From Butyricimonas faecalis (GTDB lineage Bacteria > Bacteroidota > Bacteroidia > Bacteroidales > Marinifilaceae), in NCBI RefSeq assembly GCF_003991565.1, contig NZ_CP032819.1:2790001-2854000 (forward strand): a DNA stretch of 64,000 nucleotides, read 5' to 3'. Position numbers and translations under genes: made by a program. Below are positions 1 to 9,400 of this stretch, piece by piece; position 1 is the stretch's first letter, and the number at the start of each line of letters is the position of its first letter. The notes under the pieces are model-generated. The model was given only the letters and a program-made list of their open reading frames with translations, ran no database searches and had not been told where the DNA came from.

Positions 1-526
1 ATTTACCTAATCGCTCTCGCAAAAAATACATCGCCTTCTTTTTCTGTGTTTTCACTGTTTCTACAGAAAGTTCCAGTACTTGAGCTATTTCCTCATTTTT
101 CTTGCCCTGCAAATGCAATTCGAACACTTGACGACAACGCTTCGGTAACTCATCCACGGTTCGATGTAACTCCCGGTATAGCTCTTCACGCATCAACCGG
201 TAATCCTCGTCCTCTTCATTTTGTTCCTGCAATAAAATTTCTGCATGTCGCCGTTCAACCTCTTCATGCTTTAAATAATTTAAACAACGATTTTTGACCG
301 CATCATACAAAAATGCCCGAAACCCGTGATATGAATTATACTTCTTATCACTCTCCCAAATAGCAATAAAAACCTCCTGCACAACATCTTCCGACACCTC
401 CTGCTGTTTCACGTAACGTAGGGCATATAACACCAGATATCGATAAAATGTACCAAACAACTCGCGGAAAGCCGGCATCTGCTTTCTATTTATTTGGTCT
501 ATAAATTCATCTGGTTGCATTTCCAT
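1..526 (-). CDS. ECF-type RNA polymerase sigma factor, C-terminus cut by window edge
   Basis: The reverse strand is open from an ATG at 526 to the window edge, giving about 175 residues without the stop. The N-terminal half has the sigma-70 region 2 pattern (motif YALRYVKQQEVSEDVVQEVF). The C-terminal half has region 4 with a helix-turn-helix: LPKRCRQVFELHLQGKKNEE, then a VETVKTQKKKA recognition helix. ECF factors of this kind are held by FecR-type anti-sigma factors in Bacteroidetes and drive an adjacent susC/susD pair. Its own FecR and SusCD should lie beyond the left edge, because the FecR of locus 1 is over 9 kb away upstream. It is separated from the GldFG gene by a terminator-like stem-loop and a promoter-like region. 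A second in-frame ATG at 520 is possible. Confidence 0.9.
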   Translation of the reverse strand, partial: MEMQPDEFIDQINRKQMPAFRELFGTFYRYLVLYALRYVKQQEVSEDVVQEVFIAIWESDKKYNSYHGFRAFLYDAVKNRCLNYLKHEEVERRHAEILLQEQNEEDEDYRLMREELYRELHRTVDELPKRCRQVFELHLQGKKNEEIAQVLELSVETVKTQKKKAMYFLRERLGK

Positions 527-563
527 GTAACTCTAATAATTGTTTTCCCGCGTTACTTTATCG

Positions 564-597
564 CAAAGCTATGATTTTTCATTCAAATAAACACAAA
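564..597 (-). promoter_or_regulatory. Candidate promoter of the left-edge sigma gene
   Basis: On the reverse strand TAGCTTTG (571-564) matches the Bacteroidetes -7 element TAnnTTTG. A TTTG (597-594) lies 22 bases upstream, slightly more than the usual 19-21. The -7 element is about 38 bases before the ATG at 526. A direct repeat (581-594 and 609-622) overlaps and flanks it. The call rests on motif matching only. Confidence 0.4.
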
Positions 598-622
598 ATA
601 TATCACAAATTCAAATAAACAC
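581..622. repeat. Two 14-bp direct repeats upstream of the sigma gene
   Basis: ATTCAAATAAACAC occurs exactly at 581-594 and again at 609-622, with starts 28 bases apart. The pair overlaps the candidate promoter of the sigma gene starting at 526, so it could be an operator. No known regulator is recognised. Confidence 0.5.
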
Positions 623-630
623 GATCAAGT

Positions 631-656
631 AAAGGGCGTGCCAAAAGACACACCCT
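631..656 (-). terminator. Stem-loop after the locus-1 GldFG gene
   Basis: Read on the reverse strand, GGGTGTG pairs with CACGCCC (one G-U) around an 8-base loop, followed by TTTACTT. It lies about 50 bases past the stop of the gene ending at 706. It probably terminates the ABC-GldFG transcript before the next sigma gene. Confidence 0.55.
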
Positions 657-705
657 CATTATTAATAACAATCATACCATGTTTATCGTTGGTTATTTCT
701 TTTTA

Positions 706-3012
706 TTAATTTCTCTTTCTACGAATCCACAAAATCGTACCCCACAACAACAGAATCACGGGAATAACACCCATAAAGACAATCTTCACGTACGGCATAT
801 CCGGACGTTTCAAACGGAAACCGACATCCGAACCGCTCGGGCGACGCACATCCAAAGGAGCCTCCCCGTAAGAGAACCAATGGAACGTTCCGGTTACCAA
901 CGGATAATTCGCCACGGGCACCCCTCGTTCTCCGGCAACCCCGTCATTACTGATACAACTGGCATTTCCCAAAATCATGATTCGTTGTTCTCGATCACCT
1001 ATTTTACGAGATAGAGCCAACGCCGTCGGGTACATCCGTTCGATCTCTCCTGCCGCGGGATTCAACACCACAGAATCATTCACGAAATCCCGTGTTTCCA
1101 TCTCATTCCAACATCCGGTGGAATCTGTACGCAACAACTCTCGCACGGTAAAGCCTTTGTCCGTCGTGTAATCCAATCCCACGGCATCCTTCATGTTCAC
1201 TTTAAACTTACGTACCAACCACATGAATTCATAATGATACGAAAGTTCTTTCACTGTTTCTGGCACAGCATTTACCATCATGGAGTTCGGGAGAATATCC
1301 ACTTTCTTCTGTACCAATGTTCCCGGCAACATACGTACACCAAATGGTTCGATAATCGGGTTCATAATGTTTTGCTTCCCGGCTCCACCCGCGATCAACA
1401 GATTGCCGCCCCGTTCGATATACTTGTTCAATTTGGTCATCTCCTCCGGATTTAGAGGCGTGTTCATATCGGCAACAACCAAAATATTGATATAATCGGG
1501 TATATCGGAATTGCCAGAAATAGATACTTCTTCCGTATCGAACCCCTGATTCAGCAACGAATGGCGGAATGTTTTCTCCCCGGCAAACAACAAATAATCC
1601 CGTTTCCGCTCTCCAGTGATGGAAGGTTCCCCGTGTCCGGTAAGGAATCCGACTTTAGGCATCTCCATCACGAAACGCTTGAATGTCACCCCGATTTCAG
1701 CTTCACTCGGGAATTTCTCCAAGTCATTGAACAACCGCAGGAATGCCTTTTGTCCGTTTTTCCGTTCCACCAACCGCACGAAAACATTCCCTTCCGGTTC
1801 CAAATCAATTATCTTTTTAATCTGTTTCGGGGTCAGCAATTTTTTGACATCCCAGTCCCGTTTTTCTGACTCCTCTTTTGCAATTTCGTCAATTGTTTTG
1901 CCCGGATAACGCCCCATCAGCCAAGGATTCGTAGCCACCGTATCATAATAATACACGTATTTCATTTTGATATCCGGCTTGAAACGCAGGTATTGCTTGA
2001 AGCGTTTTTTATCCTCGTTTACCATTGTGGGCCAGCCGTAAAAAGCATCTCGATCCAAATAATTCACGTAAGTCGTTATCGTCATCCCATCCTCCAGCTT
2101 GCTCATGATTTCTTGACTTACAGGCGTCAGAGTCATCCGCTTTGTCTCGGTAGAATCATAGAAACACATCATCATCGGCCGGGAGGTAATATAACCGATC
2201 AGGCAAGTCCCCGCAATCACTCCCAAATACTTTCCCCACATAACACCCTTCGGAGTATACTGACGGGTTGAATTCAATCTCAAAATCGTCAGAGACAAGA
2301 ACATTGCCGGCACCACGATAAAATAGATTATATCCTCGCTGCAAATCAATCCGGAAATCATCTCTTCCGAACGTCCGGAAATACAAAGCCAATACGTAAT
2401 ATCCCGCACGAAATCATAACTCTGACCGACTTGGTTCACGTAATTCAACGCAGCCAGAATCACCAGCGTCCCGATACCGGCCACCACCTGGTAAGAAGTC
2501 AACGAAGAGACAAACAGACCGATAGAAGCGTAAGCACACAACAACAAATAGAGTCCCAGCCAACCAACCAAAGCCTCCTTAAATCCGAAATTAGGAATAA
2601 CGCAACCGGCAAACAACACCATCACAAACAACACTCCCAACAACACCAACCCGTAAAGCATCATAGAAAGGAACTTCCCCAAAATGATATGGGTAGAAGT
2701 CACCGGCGACGCATACAACAACTTAATGGAACCACTGCTATACTCCCGGCTCATCAATGACATCGTCAGCAAGGGCATATACAGGTAAAGATATTGTTGT
2801 ACGATCGTGTACAAACCGCGCATACCCCCTAATAACGAAGCAGTTTGCATCCCAAATGCGTACCCCAACGTACTTGACTGTGCCTTTTCTTCCATCAAGC
2901 CGACAAACGTCATCCCTACCTGAAACGCGAACACGACCCAAATAAACCATGCTACCGGAGAATAAAATAGGGTAGCTAACTCCGCTTTTGCAATTTTATA
3001 TATTCTTCTCAT
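706..3012 (-). CDS. GldF-GldG fusion: ABC-2 permease joined to a GldG-like auxiliary domain
   Basis: The product is a membrane protein of 768 aa. Residues 1-265 form an ABC-2 type permease with about six hydrophobic segments, beginning with the family start MRRIYKIAKAELATLFYSP. Residues of about 290-720 resemble the extracytoplasmic GldG / ABC_transp_aux domain, including the motif VGFLTGHGE. A last membrane helix with a basic tail (IRRKRN) ends the protein. In gliding Bacteroidetes GldF and GldG are separate proteins. The ATG at 3012 is preferred over a GTG at 3036 because the paralogue at 61082-63496 starts at the same point. The ATPase gene ends 27 bases upstream, so the two form one transporter. 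Its substrate is unknown, and gliding is not implied. Confidence 0.85.
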   Translation of the reverse strand: MRRIYKIAKAELATLFYSPVAWFIWVVFAFQVGMTFVGLMEEKAQSSTLGYAFGMQTASLLGGMRGLYTIVQQYLYLYMPLLTMSLMSREYSSGSIKLLYASPVTSTHIILGKFLSMMLYGLVLLGVLFVMVLFAGCVIPNFGFKEALVGWLGLYLLLCAYASIGLFVSSLTSYQVVAGIGTLVILAALNYVNQVGQSYDFVRDITYWLCISGRSEEMISGLICSEDIIYFIVVPAMFLSLTILRLNSTRQYTPKGVMWGKYLGVIAGTCLIGYITSRPMMMCFYDSTETKRMTLTPVSQEIMSKLEDGMTITTYVNYLDRDAFYGWPTMVNEDKKRFKQYLRFKPDIKMKYVYYYDTVATNPWLMGRYPGKTIDEIAKEESEKRDWDVKKLLTPKQIKKIIDLEPEGNVFVRLVERKNGQKAFLRLFNDLEKFPSEAEIGVTFKRFVMEMPKVGFLTGHGEPSITGERKRDYLLFAGEKTFRHSLLNQGFDTEEVSISGNSDIPDYINILVVADMNTPLNPEEMTKLNKYIERGGNLLIAGGAGKQNIMNPIIEPFGVRMLPGTLVQKKVDILPNSMMVNAVPETVKELSYHYEFMWLVRKFKVNMKDAVGLDYTTDKGFTVRELLRTDSTGCWNEMETRDFVNDSVVLNPAAGEIERMYPTALALSRKIGDREQRIMILGNASCISNDGVAGERGVPVANYPLVTGTFHWFSYGEAPLDVRRPSGSDVGFRLKRPDMPYVKIVFMGVIPVILLLWGTILWIRRKRN

Positions 3013-3039
3013 AATATTCTTCTCGTATAAATTCACATA

Positions 3040-3975
3040 CTACTTTCTCCCCTTGGAAGCACTCTTTGATAATTGGGCAAATATCGCATCCAACGAACTC
3101 TTCTCAATCACTAGCTCAATTAACCCCCATCCTCTCGTGACACAAACCTCTGCCACACGCTTAGCCGTATCCTGATCTCCGTCATATCGCAAACGGAATC
3201 TTCTTTCCGACAAGGTTTCCACTTTGGAGATCCCCGGCAAAAGCAGGTCACACTCCATCGGCGGAGTATCCAACTCCACTAACAAAGTATTCGGTTGGAT
3301 ATAATTATCGAATTCCTCGATACTGCCCGAAAATATCATTTGCCCGTTCTCGATCATCTTAATGTTCCGGCAAGTAGCCTGTACTTCGGAAAGAATATGG
3401 GTAGACAACAACACCGAACGCTCTTCCGCTATTTCCTTTATCAAATGGCGCACTTCCGTGATCTGGTTCGGGTCCAATCCATTCGTCGGTTCGTCCAACA
3501 CGACAAATTTCGGCTTATGCACAATCGCTTGCGCGATACCCACGCGTTGCTGGTATCCCCCGGAAAGATTTCGCAACACCCGTTTGCTGAAATGCGTAAT
3601 CCCACAACGAGCTTTGGCCTCATCCACCGCCGCCTTAATCTGCTTCTTATCCACCATGTGAAGATCTGCACAATACGTCAGATACTCGTCGACCGTGAAG
3701 TCCAAATGCAGGGGAGCCTTTTGAGGCAAGAACCCGACATTCTTCTTCGCCTCCACCGGATTCTCCCGCAGGTCAATCCCGTCAATAAACACGTTTCCTT
3801 CTGTTTGCTTCAACACCCCGCATATAATATTCATCGTCGTTGATTTCCCCGCCCCGTTGGAGCCGAGGAGTCCCATGATACCCCGTTGATTAATCTCGAA
3901 ATTAATATCCCGGATTGCCCATTGGACACTATAACGATGAGATAAATGCTCTACTTTTACAATTGAATTTTCCAT
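3040..3975 (-). CDS. ABC transporter ATP-binding protein (GldA-like)
   Basis: A full-length ABC ATPase of 311 aa. It shows a Walker A GSNGAGKST (38-46), Q-loop Q85, signature LSGGYQQ (137-143), Walker B FVVLDE (157-162) and the switch histidine in LLSTHILSEV. A C-terminal extension of about 90 residues is shared with the partial paralogue at the right edge. It should energise the GldF-GldG fusion encoded 27 bases downstream. It lies 140 bases after the locus-1 metallohydrolase-like gene, with a stem-loop between, so it may be read through from the SusCD operon or have its own promoter. Assignment to the GldA/ABC-2 exporter class is firm; the transported molecule is unknown. Confidence 0.92.
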   Translation of the reverse strand: MENSIVKVEHLSHRYSVQWAIRDINFEINQRGIMGLLGSNGAGKSTTMNIICGVLKQTEGNVFIDGIDLRENPVEAKKNVGFLPQKAPLHLDFTVDEYLTYCADLHMVDKKQIKAAVDEAKARCGITHFSKRVLRNLSGGYQQRVGIAQAIVHKPKFVVLDEPTNGLDPNQITEVRHLIKEIAEERSVLLSTHILSEVQATCRNIKMIENGQMIFSGSIEEFDNYIQPNTLLVELDTPPMECDLLLPGISKVETLSERRFRLRYDGDQDTAKRVAEVCVTRGWGLIELVIEKSSLDAIFAQLSKSASKGRK

Positions 3976-4079
3976 ACAGTAATTTTATAATTCAAACATC
4001 TTTAATTTTAAGACAATACGCCCTTACAACCCGTTTTTCAACGCATTGTTCATATTACATTCACACTTACACGGAATAG

Positions 4080-4107
4080 TAGGGAGGCCGCGAATCCCGC
4101 CTCCCTA
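4080..4107 (-). terminator. Stem-loop after the locus-1 lipoprotein genes
   Basis: TAGGGAGGC (4080-4088) pairs with GCCTCCCTA (4099-4107) around a 10-base loop, a perfect 9-bp GC-rich stem just past the stop at 4116. No clear U-tract follows in the direction of transcription, so it may act as an attenuator or mRNA stabiliser between the SusCD genes and the ABC genes. Confidence 0.5.
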
Positions 4108-4115
4108 TTCAAAAA

Positions 4116-4994
4116 TCAATAAATTGTATTCCCTATTTTAACCAAATCAATATCATACTCCTTCTTGAAATGGTCCACCAGAATATCATACTTTTGCTTT
4201 ACCAGCGGATAGGTTAAATCGCTTTCCCACTGCTCAGAAGTACGGCGAAGAATACTTGCCAGAAAATAAGTCAAGTCATCCGACTGCAACAGCGTTTTCG
4301 TTTGCCAATTGACATAAATGCACCATTCGTTCCCATACTGGGGATTAGCCACAAATCCGCGTTTACGGGCGTAGTCCGGGTCATTGGGATCACGACTCGC
4401 TTTCGTCGAATAGTCACTGATCTTATAAAATTCCTCCGGAATAGTTATCACTTTACGGACCTGCAACAAATCAAAGAAAAGAGATTGAACCGTGTTCTTT
4501 AATTCCAATTTCTCCGCGGCAGTTTTATTCTTGGTATCCTTATTCATATAGCCAAAAGCCAAAGAATTATCACCCGTCTTCACACATATCTCCGGACGAT
4601 CCCTATAACTCAACACGGAATACACCGTATCTGCCATAAAAACCCGGTACGGCAAATTCTTTTTCAAGAATTCCTCGGGATAAAACTTCAACCACACCTC
4701 ATCCAACAAATTCAACATATCTATGGCATATTTCGGTTCTCCTAAAGCCAATTTGTACAACGTTGAATTAGCCACCTGATTCCAATTCAAATCTGCCACG
4801 GTAAAATCATACAGAAAATAAGAACCGTATCTTTCATACAACTCCACGATCCGCTCATCCGATTCCGCATCTCCTCCTTGCGGTAACACATAATCCCGCT
4901 CAAACTCCACATCCGGACCCAAAGCCACGTCTTTCGAACAAGAGCACAAAAATATACCCCAGACCAACATTACTATTGCATATCTTTTTTTCAT
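4116..4994 (-). CDS. Lipoprotein of the SusCD-associated zinc metallohydrolase-like family (no HExxH)
   Basis: A surface or periplasmic lipoprotein of 292 aa with a signal peptide and lipobox (lipid Cys about C19). The C-terminal half matches my recollection of the substrate import-associated zinc metallohydrolase lipoproteins (TIGR04549 / Peptidase_Mx1): a run of the type IPEEFYKISDYS, an aromatic stretch, TSEQWESDL, and a closing KYDILVDHFKKEYDIDL. The zinc-binding HExxH expected just before IPEEF is absent; the aligned segment reads FFDLLQ. It is probably a non-catalytic accessory, perhaps ligand-binding, of the SusCD complex encoded immediately upstream (28-base gap). Family assignment is from remembered pattern, not a search. 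Confidence 0.65.
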   Translation of the reverse strand: MKKRYAIVMLVWGIFLCSCSKDVALGPDVEFERDYVLPQGGDAESDERIVELYERYGSYFLYDFTVADLNWNQVANSTLYKLALGEPKYAIDMLNLLDEVWLKFYPEEFLKKNLPYRVFMADTVYSVLSYRDRPEICVKTGDNSLAFGYMNKDTKNKTAAEKLELKNTVQSLFFDLLQVRKVITIPEEFYKISDYSTKASRDPNDPDYARKRGFVANPQYGNEWCIYVNWQTKTLLQSDDLTYFLASILRRTSEQWESDLTYPLVKQKYDILVDHFKKEYDIDLVKIGNTIY

Positions 4995-5022
4995 AACGAA
5001 TCTCTTTTAGTCATTCATAATT

Positions 5023-6450
5023 TCATTCAGCTTTTCGTTCCGGTTCATACGCCGAAGCATTTTGAGTCAAGGCTGGATTCGCTCCTATCACGGATTCCGG
5101 CAAAGGAAGCGTGTACATCGGATCTTTCTCCTTCAACACGTAAGTTTGCAATGCCATCCCAACACCGGGCAACCAAGTATGTTTGATAGAAGGCATCCCG
5201 TAACGGCGTAAATCCAACCAACGATGCCCCTCCAAGGTTAACTCCAAACGCCGCTCCAAACGAATCTCTTTCAACAACAAATCGGGATCACTGATAGCAA
5301 CATCTTGATAACCGGTGATACGATTCCGACGCAATTTATTCAGATCTGCCAAAGCCTCCGTGGTCTTGTTTTCCCACAAAACATACGCCTCCGCCCGATT
5401 CAAATAAGCCTCGGACATACGTATCGCGGACTTTGGAGCATCGTTCGTCGACGACGGTTTATTATTGTAATATTCTCCTCTACTTGCATCATACGAATAA
5501 TAAAGATCCATTCTTCGATCATTCTCCCCGTAAGCCGTTCGTAACTCGGTAGACATATTCAGGCCACTTTCAATTTTAAAGGTTGACACGCTGCCTCCAT
5601 ACATCCAAGTTACCTCCTGAGAGGAATATTGGGTACAAACAAAATTCGCATCTGCCTTCTCTATCGCTGTCAAATTCGTCAATTCCCCTCCTATCCGGAT
5701 TGCCTCGGTTGCCGCCTCCACGGCCTTTTGCCAATTTCCCATGTAAAGATACACCCGAGAAAGAAGAATCTCCACTGTCGGTCGGTTAATCCTGTAATCC
5801 GTGGTCACGCGACTATCCTCGCCCAGCAAGGCTGCCGATTTATTCAAATCCGCCAGAATCTGCTCATACACCTTTTCCACCGTGCTCCGGGCAATACTAA
5901 CTTCCTCCACCGAAGAAGAAAGCTTCAGAGGCACCCCCAACGACTGCGGGTTCTCCGTGTAAGGCTCCCCGTAAAGATTCACTAACCAAAAATAAAATAA
6001 TGCCCTCACAGCCAACGCTTCCGCTTTGATTTGATCTTTTTCCTGCTGCGACCCTACCGCCTCATCCACATAATCCAGCACGGCATTACAACCTTTAATC
6101 CGCTCGAACATGGCATAATAAGGAGTGGAGGCCAATTCCGGGCTCACAACCGTCGACTCGTACCTCTCCGCATCGGGCTGCCACGTGTAAACCGCAAAGA
6201 TACTCTTGGTGTAATCCGCACCAGCCGAAGAGTTATTCACATCACAGTCAAGATCATCATCCATGTAACTGGTTATGGCAACCGGGTGCTCATTCGTGGG
6301 ATTGGGATATCCCGATCCCAATAACAATTCGCGAAAATCCTTCGTTGTCTTCGGGATCACCTCATCTTGAGATTTGGAATCCAGGAAATCCGAACAAGAA
6401 ACTGTCAGTATCCCCAACGCACATATTATTGATAAAACTTTTCCTTTCAT
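5023..6450 (-). CDS. SusD/RagB-family outer-membrane lipoprotein (locus 1)
   Basis: A SusD-like lipoprotein of 475 aa with signal peptide and lipobox LTVSC (Cys19), then CSDFLDSKSQDEV typical of the family. TPR-like helical stretches include ALAVRALFYFWLVNLYGEPY. The conserved end has RLERRLELTLEGHRWLDLRR, followed by YTLPLPESVIGANPALTQN. SusD proteins cap the SusC porin and capture ligand at the cell surface. The ATG at 6450 is chosen because it directly precedes a clean signal peptide; a GTG upstream at 6474 would add eight residues and overlap the susC stop. It follows susC by 27 bases and precedes the metallohydrolase-like lipoprotein gene by 28. Confidence 0.95.
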   Translation of the reverse strand: MKGKVLSIICALGILTVSCSDFLDSKSQDEVIPKTTKDFRELLLGSGYPNPTNEHPVAITSYMDDDLDCDVNNSSAGADYTKSIFAVYTWQPDAERYESTVVSPELASTPYYAMFERIKGCNAVLDYVDEAVGSQQEKDQIKAEALAVRALFYFWLVNLYGEPYTENPQSLGVPLKLSSSVEEVSIARSTVEKVYEQILADLNKSAALLGEDSRVTTDYRINRPTVEILLSRVYLYMGNWQKAVEAATEAIRIGGELTNLTAIEKADANFVCTQYSSQEVTWMYGGSVSTFKIESGLNMSTELRTAYGENDRRMDLYYSYDASRGEYYNNKPSSTNDAPKSAIRMSEAYLNRAEAYVLWENKTTEALADLNKLRRNRITGYQDVAISDPDLLLKEIRLERRLELTLEGHRWLDLRRYGMPSIKHTWLPGVGMALQTYVLKEKDPMYTLPLPESVIGANPALTQNASAYEPERKAE

Positions 6451-6477
6451 TTCTATATTTTTTATCGGTTCCACTCG

Positions 6478-9400
6478 TTAAAAAGTCACGTTCAAAGAAA
6501 GAGATGTCGTTCTACGGGCAGGCCAATTTTTCGTTTCCGGATCCAACCCCTTCCATGCCTTATCGAAGACGATCATAAACGGATTGCTCATACTCCAACT
6601 AATACTTGCGTATTTCATGTGAAGAGCCTTCAAAATCTTTTCACTCACGCTGTAGGTAAGGGCTATCTGACGACAACGGATTAAATCCGTGTCTGCCACC
6701 CGGAAATCTGATTTCGCGTACATATCATAAGGCGTCATACTCGACGTACCGGACAAGGTCGGCAAAGTGACATAACCGAATGAACTTGCACTATTATAAT
6801 TCGGTACGGCAGGAATATCCGTCTGGTCACCCGGCTTTCTCCAACGCTTCTTCAACTGGCGGGAAACATTCTCCTGCGGGGCAGGAACTCCCTTCAAAGA
6901 ACCGGTATACAATTCGGGCAAACGATCCTGACCGCCAAACTGCATGGCAAACTGCATTGTCAGAGACAAGCGTTTGTATCTCACCTGCGTATTGAATCCT
7001 CCCGTGAAATCCGAATCAAAATTGCCGTTACGCACAAGGAATTCCGTAAAATCATTCGTCTTCTCGATATCCATGTCGTAGAAAAGAGGTTCCCCATTCT
7101 CCTGACTCAACTCCTTATATTGAAAAGAATAAAACGTATTATATGCCTGCCCGTTTACGATGGCAGAGCCATTCAAGAAATCCTCCAATACATTCACCCG
7201 TTCATTATTCCGTATCTTATTGTTCACCTTTCCGGTATTCACGGAGAACGACCATGTCAAATCTTCCGTCCGGACGGGTATAAAATTAACCGTCAACTCG
7301 TACCCGTTATTGTTCATCTTGGTTCCGAAAATCTGAGAATTCAACATCCCGTTCTCACCCGGAATCTGTCGGGAAGCGATCACGTCACTCTTTTTGCCGT
7401 AAGCATTGAATACCACATTCATCCGGCCTTTCAAGAAAGAGAGATCAACACTGGCATTCCACGACTTCGTTTTCTCCCATCCTAACTCTTCATACGGCAA
7501 AGACTTAATATTCAATGTATATTGGCTATAGTATTGGTTCAATCCCCCATCCCTCGCGATCAGATAAGGCGATACCTCCTCCACCGAATTTCCTTGATAA
7601 CCGTATGAACCGGATATATCCAAAGACTCCATCCAACTCCAATCGCGAGCAAACGGCTCACTGCCTACCCTCCACTTCGCACCAATAGACCACGTCGGTT
7701 CAAACTTATCGTTTTTACTCTGTCCGAAACGATTAGAAGCATCCAATCGGGCATTGAAATTCAACACGTAACGATTATCAAAAGAATATACCGCCGTCAG
7801 GAACTCACTTAAATAATTATTTTCCCGGTTTGTCACCGATGATGCCGTTCTCATCTCATCCAAAAGAGGATTCGCTTGTGCAATACTGTTATACGCCGTT
7901 GTATAAGTTGTCGGGACAGCCGCGAAAGTCTCTCCCCGGTAACGCAAATACCCATAACGCGTATTTCTCGAACCAGTAGCCGTGTTGGACGAAAGTTCCA
8001 AACCTACTTGCAAAGTCACGCTATGACGCTCTTTAAACAACTTGTTAAACACCAAACTATTCCGGAACGACCATGTATTCGTCGTGGCATTCTCCGTAAC
8101 CAACAATCCGCCAAAAGGGAGTTTCGTCATACCCTCCTCCTTGCTGTTAGCGGCAACCTCTCCGATCTCGTATCCCCGCAAAGAAGTAATATAATTGGAA
8201 TATTCCGTGGCATACGACTTCACTTCCGACGAACTCACCGAGTAAGACAACAACCCCTGATACTCCAGACAAGGCAAAATCTTCCATGAAAGATCAATAC
8301 TGGAAGCCACCATCTTTGTCCGGTTTTCATTGCCCGTGTTGTCTATTTCATTCAAAATATTATACCCGTACGACCTTTTACCGGAAATAGCCGTACTCGC
8401 ACTTCCCCACTTCTCGTGATAATACAGCGTGCCGTCCTCGTTGTACAACGGGATCGTACGTGCCGTATTATAGGCATACGTGAATGGGCTAACCCCATAA
8501 GCAAAACCGAATACTTCACGATAACTTCCGTTCAGATTCAAACTGATTCTCAAACTCGGGATCAACTGTATCACGGTGTTTGAACTACCGGTAAATGTCT
8601 TCCCTTCATTCCCTTTAGCCTCTCCCTTCTCCTCGGCAATACCAATGGATGCACGACTGGAAATTTTCTCCGAACCACCGGTAATACTTAAACTATGCTT
8701 ATGATTAAATGAATTACGGAACAAAATATCAAACCAATCCGTGTTCATATTAGCCATCTTGTTATACTCCTCGACCAATTGCTCGTGAGTAATCTCCTTG
8801 TTCGTCAACTTTTGCACCAATCCCGCGAAACCGATTGGCAACACGGCACTGGAGTAACGCACGCGATCCTCGTACATTTCCCGGGAAAACTGCATCAACT
8901 CCTGTGAATTCATCCGGTCGTACAACCCGTAACGCGGACGCTGTCCGATAGTAAAATTTCCGGAATAAGAAATAGAAGCGGAACCCGCCTGTGCTTTCTT
9001 GGTATTAATCACGATCACCCCGTTTGCTGCCTTGGAGCCATAAATAGCGGTTGCCGAAGCATCCTTCAACACGGTCAGTGACTCGATATCCGACGGATTC
9101 AACCAAGAAATCGCGTTCGCTGCAATATCCCGCAAATTATCCAAATCACTCGAAAGCGCGTCATCCGTCTGGCTCAACGGAAGCGGATCCCGCTGGATGA
9201 CCCCATCCACCACCCACACCGGGTCTTGGCTACCTAACAAAGTCGATGTTCCCCGAATTCTAATTTTAGGCGTCGATCCGACCATACCGGAAGTAATCCG
9301 CACGGACATCCCCGGAATCACCCCCTGCAACATTTGATCGATCGTACTCTCACCCGGGACCATAATATCCTTTGCATACACCTTGTCAACCGCCCCCACG

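Noticed and set aside
706..3012. Gliding motility locus
   Set aside because: Only GldA/F/G-like parts are present; none of the GldK-N, GldH-J or Spr genes needed for gliding or type IX secretion are seen, so an ABC exporter of unknown role is the safer call.
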